Shown here piece by piece: positions 1 to 13,210 of a DNA stretch of 64,000 nt; position 1 is the stretch's first letter, and every line of letters starts with the position of its first letter. Origin of the DNA: Chaetoderma sp. LZ-2023a (Eukaryota > Mollusca > Caudofoveata > Chaetodermatida > Chaetodermatidae); the NCBI GenBank assembly GCA_034401795.1, contig CM067370.1, positions 101,932,028 to 101,996,027 on the forward strand. Reading direction: 5' to 3'. A program made the translations under genes and the position numbers. Under the pieces are notes generated by a model. The model was not told the origin of the DNA. It ran no database searches and was given only the letters and a program-made list of their open reading frames with translations.

Positions 1-761
1 TCAGATATCCAGTTCCAGCTAACAAAGTCTTAAAATAAACTATATATGGGCCTATATGTAACACTCCTGTCATATTATAAGACTACCATAAGATTTACTA
101 CCCCTTATCCACAATTAGTGTCTCAAACGTCACACTTTAATGTCCTTTAAATGTATCAATTGCATGTCGAATTAGCTGCCATGATAAACTAATTCATTGT
201 ACATTGGTCAATACAGATTTAGTTACGAAAACAACGTTTCAGTTACTAATAGCGAACATTTTCCGTAATTAGATAGGCTAACTAAATATAATGTCTCATT
301 CAGCGACCACAATTCAGAGGCCCACTCTCCTAATAACGCAGGTTACTGGGCCGATACTGGGCCAATACAGGGCAAATACGACCCAGTACTTGTCTAGTAA
401 TGTGCGTTATCTGGAAATTTTATCCCAACTCCGCCCACTTGCTACGCGTCCTTATCGATTTTAAACAATGTCAGTTTACCTGTTCTGAAAGTATTATAGG
501 CCTATAACTACTAGCTGCCTCTTCAGCATTCAGAAGTTTCTAAGTGGTCTTAATAATAGATTGTATTTTGTTAACTGATCTGGATTACTGTTTACATTGG
601 AGCCACTTACAACCATAAGTAAACAAAACATCTGACACGACAACAAGACAATACGCGGGACAGATGGGCGAAGCGCCATTGAAACACTGATGGCAATAGT
701 TCACAGTGTTGCAAAATCAAAGATGCTGCCTCGTGAAACTGGTTTAATATTTACATTTATT
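1..761. other. AT-rich stretch without recognised gene
   Basis: I see no coding signal or clear repeat here. The segment at 330-375, with repeated CTGGGCCRATAC words, resembles 40,705-40,750, so it probably belongs to an unnamed dispersed repeat. Confidence 0.4.
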
Positions 762-1001
762 TAACACTTTAACACTCATATCAGCCAAAAACGGCTTCTG
801 CAGTGGTCTTGGGGAAATGTCTATTTGCAGAGCAAGAGAAGACAAATTTTGAAATTTTACCACCGGAATAACTGGCTCGATAACCGAGCCAGTCATTCAA
901 GTCGTAAATTTTCAAAAATAGTCTTCTCTTGGTCTGCAAATAGACATTTTCTATGAGAAAATTGAAATTTTCTTGAACAAATTCAAGTGTTAAAGGGTTA
1001 A
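762..1001 (-). repeat. HP-B hairpin repeat, reverse orientation
   Basis: The inner palindrome is centred on GGCTCGATAACCGAGCC near 880. The left outer arm is the R type (reverse complement of the GGCTGATATGAGTG version). The right outer arm is the L type (GAGAAAATTGAAATTTTCTTG) and ends in GGGTTAA. The inner arms, around the CAAGAGAAGAC and GTCTTCTCTTG words, pair with a few mismatches. Confidence 0.8.
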
Positions 1002-1166
1002 CAAAGTATTTTTAATTCAATACTCGGCAGTTGCTGGAATTAAAAAATAATAATAATTTGTTTTATTATTATAAGCAGCAGCAGCACCACTCAACATAAT
1101 TATTTTCAACAGCAGAATATAGGATATAAATCACAATGAAATTCTCGAGCGCAGAATGGAGGCATT

Positions 1167-1528
1167 CCGTTTTAGCTATATTTAGCCCATCTCTAGCTAA
1201 GCTCCACCCACACTTTGCCCATGTTGGGATCAATCCATCCCTGTACTATCTGAATCTCAATTTCCAGAAAACTATGCAATTAAGCTGTCGATATCAATAC
1301 TAATTTGACTGGCCATATGTAGCAACAGCACCCACCAGTCAAATTAGTTTTAAAAATATTCAACAGAATATATATTAAGGAGTAAAGACATACAATTCGT
1401 ACACCGTGACGGACTATTAAGCGTTTAAGATGGACTATATCGCGGCACTCATGACGCAATTTATTATGGCGTCAGCATACATGTGACGTAGCTGATTATG
1501 ACGTCATATGATTGACTGAGAAACTGGA
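1167..1528 (+). repeat. HP-A repeat, near full length
   Basis: It runs from a CCGTTTTAGC start (family CCAGTTTTAGC) through the CCCATCTCTAGCTAAGCTCCACCC block and a central inverted repeat (1284-1372) to a TGACGTCA site at 1499-1506 and an AAACTGG end. The left half of its hairpin is eroded. A small hairpin-only remnant follows at 1655-1710. Confidence 0.75.
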
Positions 1529-2297
1529 TTTCTCCGTTGATATTAAGATTTGTTGAAAGAAATAACCGCTTAGATTCTAAGAAACTCAATTTAATTTCAC
1601 GATAACAATAGACAGAGGTAAACTGTTTAAAAGTTTGGAGCTAAGTGGACAGGAACCAGTTGCTGCAACAGCTCCCAGTCAAATTAACATAGTTTCAAAA
1701 TATTCAACAGAATAGTTATTAAATTGTACTTGATTTTTCGTATTTGGGCTTTCGGATGCTCATACTACGTGCTGTGTGTAGGTCAAATACCATCTATCTT
1801 AACCGGCCACATTATGGAATTACAATTACAGTTGCTTAGTCAAACACTAGCATCAATGGGAGCAAGCAACTAAAATGAGCCATGGGTTATAAAAAGGGCC
1901 ATTGAGGTCAGGGGTCTTTCCATGGCGATTTTGAAGTCTGGATACTCTCAGGTTTCTCGCGCATTACCTGAGGTAAATAATTTACGAACCTTCATGGTAA
2001 GATTTTACGCATGATTTAGGCATGCCTTTTGGGAGGATGGACACAGGGTATGTGACCCCTTCTGGTTACGCTACTGACCAATTAGCCACTATTAACTGGT
2101 TGATACATGGGCTTAAATGTATCTTTTGAAGCCAAAATAGGGTGGTACGTGCGTACGGCTCAGAAATAACTTAACATTTTTTCAAGAAAAGATAAAACGT
2201 ATTATTGAATAGTTTAAATATAGTTGGATTGAAAGACATTGAAGGCAGCACTATTTTCCAATTCAATTATCGTTCAAAATATTCAATATAACTTTTC

Positions 2298-2637
2298 ACT
2301 TTATCCATCCATCATATGACATCATAATTAACTACGCGACGTGTAGAATTACATCATAATCAATGACGTCATGAATGACGTAGATAAGTACGTCACGAAT
2401 GCATAATTGAAGACGGACTATGCGTTGTTGTACGAATTGTATGTATTTACTATTTAATAAAGATTCTGTTGAATATTTTGAAATTATATTTTAGGCAGCA
2501 TTTCAAAATATTTGACAGCTTATCTGTATAATTTTTTAGAAATTCATAGTCATGGAGTTCATGGATCGATCGATCCCAATACGAGCGACGTGTGGGTGGA
2601 GCTTAACTAGAGGTAGGCGGGACTTAGCAAAAACTGG
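2298..2637 (-). repeat. HP-A repeat, reverse, hairpin damaged
   Basis: This is a reverse-oriented copy: the TGACGTCA site (2364-2371) lies on the left and the GGGTGGAGCTTAACTAGAGG block on the right, ending in AAACTGG. Most of the central hairpin stem has been lost around 2480-2500. Confidence 0.75.
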
Positions 2638-2933
2638 AAAGGTCAATTGAACATTTCTTGCATCATAGGGTCCAATAAGTAAATATCAGTTACCTCTCCG
2701 GGATGTAGAAATTGTTTGAATGAGGCGTTCGTGACCATATCGCTGGCAACGTCACTCTCGTCAGTTCTTGTGGAGTCAGGTGGCAGCACTTAGCACTTTT
2801 GATTTAAACATATTTTATTGTAACAATTGCACAATGGGATCGGGCACAAGTTCTTACAACTTAGATTTGCCCTCTCCCTACAGAATTATTGAGAACACTA
2901 AAACGAGGTGAGATAGAAACAATAAATTAAGAG

Positions 2934-3037
<104 letters not shown>

Positions 3038-3396
3038 TGTAGGGGAGAAAAACGATGTAAACAGATTAAAAAAGAATAGGAAAGAAAAGAACAGCTCCTT
3101 CAAACACTTTCATTGTCGGATAGCAGTTAGCCAATTATATAATCAATACGAATAATTTGAATTAACAGACCATATTCATGGTTATTCCATACCGCCGTCA
3201 TTTACCCCCAGTTACCCACCCCAACCCGTCCTCTCAACTCCCACCATGCTTTCACCAGGTCTTCTATTCTCGTTTCTTACACAGTTTCAGTTTTCAGTTT
3301 TCTTTATTTCACTCAGTCCGTTATTAAACGGAATATGAGGGTACATAAATCAATAAACATGTGACGGTAGAGATCTGTATACATGAGAGTACTGCA

Positions 3397-3413
3397 ATTA
3401 TTATTATTATTAC

Positions 3414-3479
<66 letters not shown>

Positions 3480-3709
3480 GATGTTGATGCCGCCGCTTAA
3501 GGAGTAGCAATAGCAGCAGCAGTAGCAATAGCAATAGCAATAGCAATAGCAATAGCAATAGCAATAGCAATAGCAATAGCAATAGCAGCAGCAGTAGCTG
3601 TAGCAGTAGCAGTTGTTGTTGTTTTTGTTGTTGTTTTTGTTGTTGTTTTTGTTGTTGTTTTTGTTGTTGTCGTTGATAACAAATTTATTGTTGTTGTTGT
3701 TCTTGTTGA

Positions 3710-3782
<73 letters not shown>

Positions 3783-3783
3783 C
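3397..3783. repeat. Compound microsatellite: (ATT)n, (AGCAAT)n, (TTG)n
   Basis: Three arrays sit side by side: ATT triplets (3397-3478), an AGCAAT hexamer array with GCA/GTA interruptions (3505-3612), and TTG triplets with a 12-bp GTTGTTGTTTTT higher-order unit (3611-3783). Open frames across it give only poly-Leu, poly-Asn or Ala-Ile runs and are not genes. Confidence 0.95.
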
Positions 3784-3871
3784 TGTTGCTTTTTGTTTTG
3801 AAAATCGTAAGTATTTACACATCCTGCTTAGTATCGGTCTATTACATATTGCGAATAGACCTTTGGTTTTT

Positions 3872-4465
3872 TCAAATGTATTCTCCCTTATATAATAATG
3901 AGGTATATCGGTGTCTTTCTCTCACATATTTCTGACAGTGGAAGAGAAAATGGATTTCATCTTCTATAACATTGCATATACTACAGAGGCGCTCATTGCG
4001 TTCTATTCCGACCCATCTCTTTGTCTCAATAGCGAGTTGGTGATTTAGCGTACGAAAGTGGCAGAATGTTATGGCGTCCCGGTATGGGAGTAATTTTAGG
4101 TATTTCTCGGGCTCAAAATTCAATTTAATTTGTTTATAAAACGTCAGTGATTCGGCTAATGTTCTAGACCATTTTTCTATATATTGTTGTTCTAAAATAT
4201 GTTTGGTTTGTTTTATTAATTGTTTAGTATTTATTTGCTCTCTCTCAAATAAACTTAGTTGACCTGTGCTCTCCAGAATAGATTTGATAGTTTCAACCCA
4301 TTTAAACCGTTTATTTTGTTTTGTCATGTAATCCGTTGCTAAAAAGTATAAGATGGATGATAGTTTGCCGTAACCCATATTTACAAGTCCCGCCCAGAAG
4401 CGAATCATATTGCATTTAATTGTAATTTCCAGTGGAAAAATACCAAATTCCCCATAACGAAACAA
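3872..4465 (-). pseudogene. Non-LTR retrotransposon C-terminal remnant
   Basis: A 197-residue open frame matches the C-terminal part of the larger retrotransposon at 42,248-43,021. Both contain CHFRTLNH, then LAIE, then a cysteine/histidine cluster of the form LCSxC...DExHFLF.C. In retrotransposons of this type the region lies after the reverse transcriptase and is thought to bind nucleic acid. No endonuclease or polymerase motif is nearby, so the copy is 5' truncated. The frame itself is unbroken, so the insertion may be fairly young. Its exact clade is not decided here. Confidence 0.75.
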
Positions 4466-4983
4466 AACGAAACAGAAACGAGAAATGAGACCCAGTCACC
4501 TCCAACCACGCCCACCCCACACATTCAAAATGGCTCCACTTCTGTGTATTTAGGTAAATCTGAACTTTTAACCTCTTCATAACTTGGAACGAAAAGTTTG
4601 AGGAGATTAACGGTTTAGCGAGCCTTTATTGCATCCCCATCATCCCCTCTCCTGTCGTCATCGTCGTCGTCATCGTCATCGTCGTCTGCGGCATCGCATT
4701 ATCGTGGATGGCCCGAAAAGCAATAGGAGAGTAATACATTAATTGTGAGTACCACTGACTGGTAGACTGCTGTTATACAGAGAGGTAAGTGATATTTCTT
4801 TATTATGAATCATCCTGGGATCGGGACCAACATTTTTGGAAATATTTCTTCCATCGTGTTAAGGATTGTATGAACTAGCGTGTTTCTGTTTTGTTTGGAA
4901 ACATGTTAAGTTATTTATGAGCTTACTGTATTGGGGACCTCAGAAGTAGGCGATCTACAGAACCGCTTTGATTATCAATTCAG

Positions 4984-5125
4984 GGGTGTAGGAACGTACA
5001 TGGACCTGTGGGCTGATGTATGTGTGGGGCCAAAATCTAGGGGCGCTATGAGAGACGAAAACCCTGGAGGATATCGCCACCTTGCGCATACCCCACCCCC
5101 AACCCAGCCCCACCCCTTCTTACCC
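4984..5125 (+). repeat. MITE-like repeat related to 34,310-34,476
   Basis: It shares GTGTAGGAACGTAC, a GTGGGGC block and TAGGGGCGCTATGAG with the copy at 34.3 kb, followed by a C-rich right half. The right inverted terminus seen in the other copy is not clear here. Confidence 0.5.
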
Positions 5126-5975
5126 CTATTTAATAACCTGAATTTAAATAACAACTTGGCCACGCGTTCTTCTGTCAGATTCAAACTTAAAGAGCACGCG
5201 ACTACATGATACACCTTCAGCATGGCGAGTTGCCAGACCTTTCTTCGGACAGAGGCTTTTACTCAAGTTCTGAAAACCTTTACAGCCTGCCCGTATATGG
5301 ATACCAACTAGCAAAAGCTACCAACGTTCGGCATATGATATTTTCATGCAGCCCGCATTGCGTGCCGACCTTGAGTACCTTGTCCACAACTTTAGCATGT
5401 TAATTTTTAAAGAAAATACGTCGTCATTTGAAAGAATTATGTTTGGCTTCTATCAACGCTACCAAGCTATAACAGTCACGATTGCGCAGTCGCGTGTCAC
5501 GCAGAGTGAGCGGAGAGGGTACAAACGTGTCTTGGGCGGCGCACGTGCCGCCAGTATCGCCTGCTATTATCGCGCGATACCCTCTCAATATCAATTTTGG
5601 CGGACTAACACAAAAAGAGAGACGAAAAGCTCGTTTTCACTTTTCCTTTTTAATACTTTGTTCACCATCTTAAGATGGTTGTTGTGTTTATTCACTATTT
5701 TATTTTTAAGTAAAATAAACCAGCAACCACTTTCAGTCGATTCGTGTGGAAATAATGGCAAAGACCATAGCGTCAACGTCCTTTACAAGCTTCAAGCTAT
5801 TGTCCGTATTTTAGACTATACCAGCTATATGTTGTCACTAATCAGAATTATATTCATAACGGCTAATGCCTGCTGACCCATTGTGGGTTAACCCTTTGCC
5901 TACTATCACCAATCGCGCAAAGCACGTGCGAACTGAAATGGCTTCACCGGTGTCACATAGGCGACCAATCTTTCC
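5126..5975. other. Stretch without recognised gene
   Basis: Several open frames overlap here (the longest is 5,346-5,876 plus), but none shows a domain, splice structure or repeat identity that I recognise. I treat it as non-coding or unknown. Confidence 0.35.
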
Positions 5976-5977
5976 AA

Positions 5978-6110
5978 GCCCGTTTTATAAGTTGAACTTT
6001 CTGTCGCGCCGCGCTAATGACGACTGGTTGATTTATATAGTGGATTCTGTCATTTTCAGGCAGATTTAGCTGGCACGGCACAAGAGAAGTTCGACTTATA
6101 AATCGGGCCT
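5978..6110. repeat. Short inverted-terminal-repeat element (MITE-like)
   Basis: The left end GCCCGTTTTATAAGTTGAAC is matched, with about two differences, by the reverse complement of the right end (GTTCGACTTATAAATCGGGC). The interior is about 90 bp with no coding capacity. Confidence 0.6.
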
Positions 6111-6489
6111 AAGATAGATAGACAATACGGCCATGTTTGCAGGCGCTACAGATGGAATAATTGGAACCAGAAAATTATTACATACGGGGTTCACGCATGG
6201 ACATCAAGCTGTTAGGCCATAGGCCAAACATCGGTCAGCCAGACACGCCATCGTGTCTGCAGATGTTCAGATGTGGACGAAGTAAAGTACAACATCCATG
6301 ACGAGGCACAGACGTTATTATTATTGTTAATATTTATGCAGGTGTCTTAAAGCAGTAGTGCCTATTTGTCATCAAATAAAGGCCAATGTATCAGGGCGGA
6401 TTCATGTATGATGCGCTGCGGGTAATGGTGAGGAACCGGCGTGGCTACTCACACCCGCTTGTATCCTCTCGGTACTATGCTTGAGGCAG

Positions 6490-7140
6490 TGCCTGAGCAC
6501 ATCATTGGAAGCATTGGATGCCTTAACTCCAAATATGGATGACTCGACTCCAAACTTTGAGTGAATCGAATATAAATCGATCGCATATGGCTCAAATTCA
6601 AACATTGAATAACTCGACTACAAACTTTGGATGACTTGACTCCAAACTTTGGATGACTCGACTCAAAACCTTGGGTTACACGATTAAAACGATATAACCC
6701 TTACATGATTCGACTAAAAACCTTGGATGACTCGATTCAAAACCTCGGATGCCATGGCTCCAATTCTTGGATGACTCAACTGCAAACCTTGTATTTGGAC
6801 GATTCAATTCAAAACATTGAATGACTTGATTCCAAATCTTATAGTTGGGTGAGTTTATTGAAAACCTTTGATGACTCGCCACCAAGCCTTGGAAGTCTAA
6901 TCCTTGGGTAGCCGGACTCCAAGCTTTGAATGGCTTGACCTCAAACCTTAAATGGCTTGACCTCAAACATTGGATGTCTCGATGACAAACATTGTAGTTG
7001 AATGATTCTATTCAGAGACTTGGCATTAAATTGACTCTAAAGATTGGATTAATTAATTCCAAGCATGGGATAACTAGATTGTAGACATTAGACATCGAAG
7101 GTTGAATGATTTGCCCCTAAAACTTGAATGATGAAGCCTT
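6490..7140. repeat. Decayed minisatellite, about 23-bp unit
   Basis: The unit is approximately GGATGACTCGACTCCAAACC with a short TT-rich joint, repeated more than 20 times with substitutions and small indels. The best-preserved units lie near 6,610-6,670 and 6,720-6,790. Minus-strand open frames over it encode repeated SSHPRF-like peptides that simply follow the DNA repeat. Confidence 0.8.
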
Positions 7141-7469
7141 AAACAAAGTAATTCTATACCATTGATAATTTGAAGGGAAATCTTTGATCCCCTAAAGTGG
7201 ATGTTTGGTCTCGCTGTTGACGCAAATAGTTTTCCCTTTTAAAAGGAACTACGAGAAATAATTGCATCAGATGTCGTAAGCTATATAAATGAAATCAAAT
7301 GATTATACTTTCTAGACATAAATTTGTAAAAAAAATTTCTGCAGTTAATACGTTTGTCATTTTGCAGTGTTATTCTCTTGTGACAATTTATTTGTAGTTC
7401 TCAGCCCTGTAGGCATACTGTTTGGTATCTGTATTGCCATGTTTTCGTGTAGATGATATGCACATATAT

Positions 7470-8948
7470 TACGCAGGCTGCATCATGCCGGGGTTAAGGG
7501 CAAGCACTGGAAACTTATCCAAAGTATCAACATCTGCGCCTCATCTAAGGTTAAATGGAAGGGAGCCGTGGCAGATACATTTGATATCCTTCAAGGCCTC
7601 AGACAAGGCGATATATTGAATACTTATTTGCACAAGTTATACATAGACCCGCTATTACACAGGTTGGAAGCTGCCCGCTTTGGTGCCCGCATTGGAAATG
7701 TTGCACGCCATAACAGCACATATGTGCTGATAACGGTTCGCTGATGAGGCGCTCAGTAATCGACACACAAAGTATTGTCAATAGTGCGGTTGACTTTGCA
7801 GAAGAAGAGAGATACCAGTTACATCCAACAAAAAGTGTTTCTTTGTCTGTTTACCCTAAATGTCTGTATGTTCAGCAACAGGGAATGCCCACTCATCTAG
7901 GGGTGGGAAAAACAAATACAAAAAGGACAATGTCTTTGAAAATGTTACTGACAATATCAAGAAATCTCACCGCGTTGCCTATGGTCTTGTTGCAACAGGT
8001 TTCCATGGCCACAACGGGCTCGATCACAGACTGTCATTCACCTTTACAAGCTATATATTGCTCCTATACATATATGGCTCAGAACTCATAATCCCCCAAC
8101 AGGGAACAGTTAACAAAACTAGAAATGTACAAAAATCTCCTGAAACAACTTCTCTCATTACCAACTAGTGCAGTCGATCCTGCAATTTATATTCTATCAG
8201 GTATTCTGCCAATAGAGGCCCAGATCGTCCAAAATGTATTAATGCTCGCAACCAACCAGAAGGTTCATTGGAAAAGAGGATAGCAAGAACGCAGCTTGTG
8301 GTTAAATCTTGCAATAGTAGTAGTTGGTTTGTCGACCTAAAACAATTCTATGGAAGTACGAGCTAGAAGAAGCAGAGCTTTACCTGGACTCTCCAATAAA
8401 GAAAGAGAAGTGGATATCTCTAAATGAAAATGCTATAAGCCGACGCTGGAAAGAGGCAATAACAGCAAAGGCCCTACTCTACAGCTCATTAGAATACATA
8501 AATGTCTCCATTTTGAGCCCTGAGAGTTTACATCCGGTATTGGTCCCAGACTGCTCTGTGAGAAATATTACACGTCTCCCAATCAAGCAAAAGCGGCTTA
8601 CAGGCACTTATATTCTTCAATCTAATCGGTCCCGTTTCAAGCATGAGAGATCCAGTCCGATGTGTATGTTATGCAAGGAGGACTTAGAAAACAGTTCACA
8701 CTTCATCATACACTGTCCAGCCGTAAAACATATCAGAGATCCACCAAGAACATTGCGAGTTCAGTATCATGTCGCATTCATCGGATGATTTACTCCAACT
8801 GATGCTAGACTGTACAAAAGTAATTGATCTCACCTCCTCCAAAAGGCATGACCTACTGGATGCCATTGAATTTCACAGTAGAAGATTGCTGCACCTCTTA
8901 AGATTTCAGTTACTTGCCAATCTAGACTTAGACATTATATCTCCTTAA
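7470..8948 (+). pseudogene. Non-LTR retrotransposon RT fragment
   Basis: Reading from 7,470 gives a reverse-transcriptase palm segment with GLRQGDIL followed by KLYIDPLLHRLE, the motif before the catalytic YxDD region. The YxDD itself is lost among stops near 7,740. A second open frame (8,324-8,788) carries the C-terminal part with CMLC...HFIIHC, a Cys/His cluster usual after the RT. Reading further to 8,948 gives the terminal leucine-rich tail. It is 5' truncated and interrupted by stops and frameshifts. This lineage differs from the 3.9-kb and 42-45-kb copies. Confidence 0.72.
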
Positions 8949-8949
8949 T

Positions 8950-10171
8950 TAATAATATTGGTCTAAGATACCATAGATATCTTGAGATACCATATGCAAG
9001 CAGTCTATTTATATGAACTCAGTTCTACTATAAATGTACTGCTGGACAATTCCCATAGTCCTAGCTATGGCTTAATCTGTACTCTGTCAACTGGTCGGCA
9101 GCTTCCAATTTCAGCTATTTAATCTGATGTCTGTGTGAGCTCTGTATCCTTATTCTTAGCGATGAGGGGTTTATGAGTTCCAATTATCTACTAACGGGTG
9201 GCGGCATTTCTTGTCTCTTCTAATGTATAGTTAATTAGGATATTTGTAGAGTGCCGATCTTAAATATGGATGGCTTACAAATTATCATGCCTTAAATCAT
9301 GGTTGCGGTACGCTTAGTGTAGTCTTTACTTTTGGCTTGGCGGTGTTGTGGATATTCTCTACTCAGTTGGATTAAAGTTTACAGTTCTCCTAGACAGGAG
9401 GTCAAGATACTTATAAGTTACAAGTTACAAGATACTGGCAATACATAGACTGGGTTCTTAATTCTATTCGGAAGAATGCTGAAATTTCAATATATTTTTT
9501 TTTAGAAACGCGAACGATCCGACTTTCGCTAGTGTCTGAGTGAAATACACCCCACCTTTTGAGTTTACGGTCTAACACCCACGCTGGTCTGTCGGGTGCA
9601 ATAACAGCTGGAAGTAGACTATCGTCAATATGCCCTCATCTAATGAGTTTTAATGCAGTATCTTACAAAGTCCGACAAGGGTGGTCGATTACCCTCTAAT
9701 AGAGATCAATGAACTAAACTAGATAGTCGATCAAGATATTCTTTCTACGATACTAATAGATTAGATCGAAGACCATTAGTCATGCTGTGTTAATTGTTTA
9801 TGTTGCGTTAGATTATGTAATGTCAGTCCTCATACTGGGTCTTTGTAAACGAGTACAGATGTGGGTAAATTAGGCATTTTGGCGCGGAAATTGGTAGCGT
9901 TATGCTAGCTAGCAATGTTAAACTATTCATGCGAGATAACATCTTGAATACGAATTAAACAGCTTTTGTATTATTTTATTTAATTATTCAGTTCTTTCTT
10001 TTTTATTTTACGAACAAGTGTTCATTGCTAAAATATCGTTACTGAAAGCTGTTGTATAAGGAATAAAGAAGCTGTTACTCCTGGAATTATAAACCATGAG
10101 GTTGGCTGCCTTACGATGAGGTGTGATATGGTGCTAGTAAGTGTAGAATCCTGCCCGATCAATGGACCTTT
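8950..10171. other. AT-rich stretch without recognised gene
   Basis: The start may be the 3' untranslated part of the retrotransposon ending at 8,948. Beyond that I see no coding frame or clear repeat. Confidence 0.4.
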
Positions 10172-10525
10172 ACAGTTTATCCATCCGTCATATGTCGTCA
10201 TAATCAACTATGTGACGTGTAGGATGACGTCACAATCAATGACGTCTTGAATGACGTAGGTAAGTTCGTCACGAACGTGTAATTGATGACTAAGCGCTGT
10301 TGTACTATTTAATAAACATGCTGTTGAATATTTTGAATCTAATTTGGCAAATGCATGCTATAGGCAGCAACATCACTCAGTCAAATTCGTTTCAAAATAT
10401 TCAACAGCTTACCTGTATAATTTTCTGGAAATTGATAGTCAGGCAGCTCATGGATCGATCGATCCGAACACGCCGAAGTGTGAGTAGCGCTTAGCTAGAG
10501 ATGGGCGGGGCATAGCTAAAACTGG
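10172..10525 (-). repeat. HP-A repeat, reverse, full length
   Basis: Ends are ACAGTTT and AAACTGG. It contains TGACGTCA at 10,225-10,232. In the central hairpin one stem arm was rearranged around 10,340-10,375. Confidence 0.8.
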
Positions 10526-11297
10526 ATTCCTCCATTACCAATCCTGTCTGTATCAGACCATTAAAATGTGGTACTGACAAACAGGTGGTCGTTTAATACA
10601 ACTCGTTGGTTATAGCGTACATGCCTTTGTGCCCACTAATTGTGGTTCATTAAGTCTTACTACCTACGTCCTTAAGGAACCACCATCATCTGATCTTAAA
10701 GACAGATGTCAGTTATAGACATGTTTTTCTGTACTTATTCGAGAACCTGACAGAGTTAGCCTTTGTTGTCCTTAGTGTCTTACTTCAAGATATCTCTATG
10801 CCGTGTGGTCAGTAAGTGGCCAGAATGGGCAGACACGGATAACGTCTATTGACCATGGCACTGTGGGTGTATATGGTGTAGATAGAGTGGGTGCAATTCT
10901 ATATATTGAGAGCGGAGATCATTGAGAACTCAGAGTGAGAAGATGCCTAATTTGAACATCGAATACGCCTACAGCGATGATACGGGTGGCAGCATTTCGG
11001 GGGTGGGAGGCTTGTATAGAGGGCGGAGTACTGGAGGTGGGTGGGGGGGGGGCCAAACGTTTTATGTGTGACAGATGGAAGGCACGTAATAATTATTTAC
11101 ACGGTGGATTGGTTTTTCGATTTGTCATTCCAGGAAGATTAATGCAGGGTGATATTTGAACGAAGTGGACAATTTGATGTATATAGGCATAGTAAGTTCT
11201 GTAAAATCACAACATATACCTCTCCATAGCACTTGTGTGTCATTGCTCACTGAGACAGCGGACCTCCATAACGTGAGAGAGGGCTCCGATTTGTCAC
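10526..11297. other. Stretch without recognised gene
   Basis: Only short frames are present. A G-rich patch (11,037-11,052) resembles the left half of the 34.3-kb MITE-like repeat, but too little is preserved to assign it. Confidence 0.35.
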
Positions 11298-11648
11298 TAA
11301 AGTGTCTGACATCATAATCAATTAGTGTCTACGCCACATATAGGCAGACATCAAAATCATAACTCCGTCATGGAAATTGAAGTGCCGTCATGAAGTGAAC
11401 GAATTGTATGTCTTTGATCGATTTACTATTTAATACACATTCTGTCGAATATTTTTGAAGCTAATTAGACTAGGCGCTGTTGCTACCATAGCGTCCAGTC
11501 AAATTAGTTTCAAAATATTCAACAGCTTACCTGTATACCTACCTTCAATTTTGGATGCTGGGAATTCGGGGTTCAAAGTAAATAAATCGACCCACCACGA
11601 AACGTGGGCGGAGCTTAGCTAGAAATGGGCGGGACATAGATAGAAATG
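11298..11648 (-). repeat. HP-A repeat, reverse, diverged
   Basis: The central stem (11,440-11,525) pairs CTAATTAGACTAGGCGCTGT with ACAGCGCCTAGTC-type sequence across a short loop. The right block has GGGCGGAGCTTAGCTAG. TGACGTCA has decayed to TGACATCA. Confidence 0.7.
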
Positions 11649-13210
11649 GGTCCATCTATTAGGTATTGACGCAATTGACGCAGTCATCAATATCGAACTC
11701 GATATTGGCCTTGGGTGGGGCAATATCCAAATGTATAGTGTTATTTCGCTATTGACCACCAACACTGGCGAACCAAAGCAGAATTGTGTTTGTTGGTTCC
11801 CACCGTTTACCATTGAACGGCATTTGGCATTGCCACAATACATCCACGAAGGTCCATCCTATATTCTCAATTTTATCTCTGCGATTCTCAGCTCTAGCAT
11901 AAGTACATGTGTATGTATGCACAACCTCATAATTATGTTGTAGCCATATATAATACATTGATACCCTCGGATTATTTGCATGACTGTAACCAGAAGTCCT
12001 CACATTCCTACGTTACTATATTCTCTTACGCCGGAGCGCGCCTACAAAGTTTCACGCTACACTACAGCTTTTAAATATGTTTAAATGTTTCCACAATAAC
12101 TACAGAAACATTAGTTAGTACAAATGCTCTATTGACTATTTTGGACGTAAATTGATTGGAACCCAATCAAATTAAGCCCAACGTATTCAACAGTAGACAT
12201 ACGTTTTATTATGTTTTGGAAACATGGTAAGTTATTTCTTACCTATACTATAACATTTCTGGTAGCCTATCCTCTATAGCACATCAGTCAGTAAATATAT
12301 ACGTGCCGATGAAGGGGAAATCCCAGTAGATCACCCGACTACATATATAATCAATAGGATTATTAATGTATATTAATTTAGAATTATGGAAATGAAAAGG
12401 TAGGGCCTAAAGTATATGACTTAATATTCTTCTCTTCGTGTATGGACATCTCTGTCATTACGTGACAAGTGATTACTCTGACAGGTTTATCTTCCCCGAA
12501 CAAGTGGTGTTTGGTAACGAGGCTGAGCAGTGATTGAGTAATGTTACCTAACGAGCGAATTAGTGTATATGTACATAGGAGTTGTGACGTAATTCTCAGC
12601 CATAGTTTACTCTCATCAGTCCTGCGCGAAGCAACGACTTAAATAATCTCCCGCGTCTTCTTTCGCTGATCCGTCTTTTCGGTCTCCAACATCACACACC
12701 CACCCCCACGCATACGCTTATTTATCCCTCTTCTCATCCCTCCCTCCGGAATCTCTCCCCCATCCCTCCCTCCTATCCATCCCTCGCTCCCCGCCCTCTC
12801 TCTCTCCCTCTCTCTCTCATGCCAAATTTGAAAATGTGTTGTTGAAACTGGTTGTCGTCAGCACCAGCCTCTAGTAACATAGTTCTGAAATGGTCGCCAG
12901 TTTATTGTCATCTAATTCCATAGAAATGTTGACATATTGTTAAGGTAGTAAAATGGTTAGTGATTTTGGCGCGCTCTTCTATTAATCGCACCAGCCCATT
13001 CAATGAGTTCCCCCACCCCACAAACAGACATCCACGTACCCACACGTTGAAATATTTAAATGGGTGGACACGTTCAGCGAGGTCGGTGTGTTGAAATAAG
13101 ACTCTAATTTGAATAACATTGAATAATAGTTGCATTTGTTGTGATTTTGTGTAGTTAGAATTTACTCAACCCTAATCGTTACCATGCTGTCTTGGAGAGT
13201 GGCCAATTGC
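11649..13210. other. Stretch without recognised gene
   Basis: It contains pyrimidine-rich CTC/CCT simple sequence at 12,720-12,820. Neither strand shows a supported exon or transposon domain. Confidence 0.35.

Noticed and set aside
3313..3801. Open frames of poly-Leu, poly-Asn and Ala/Ile
   Set aside because: They are translations of ATT, AGCAAT and TTG microsatellites with no other sequence.
5346..5876. 176-residue plus-strand open frame
   Set aside because: No motif, no repeat identity and no splice or promoter context. An open frame this long can occur by chance in a window of this size.
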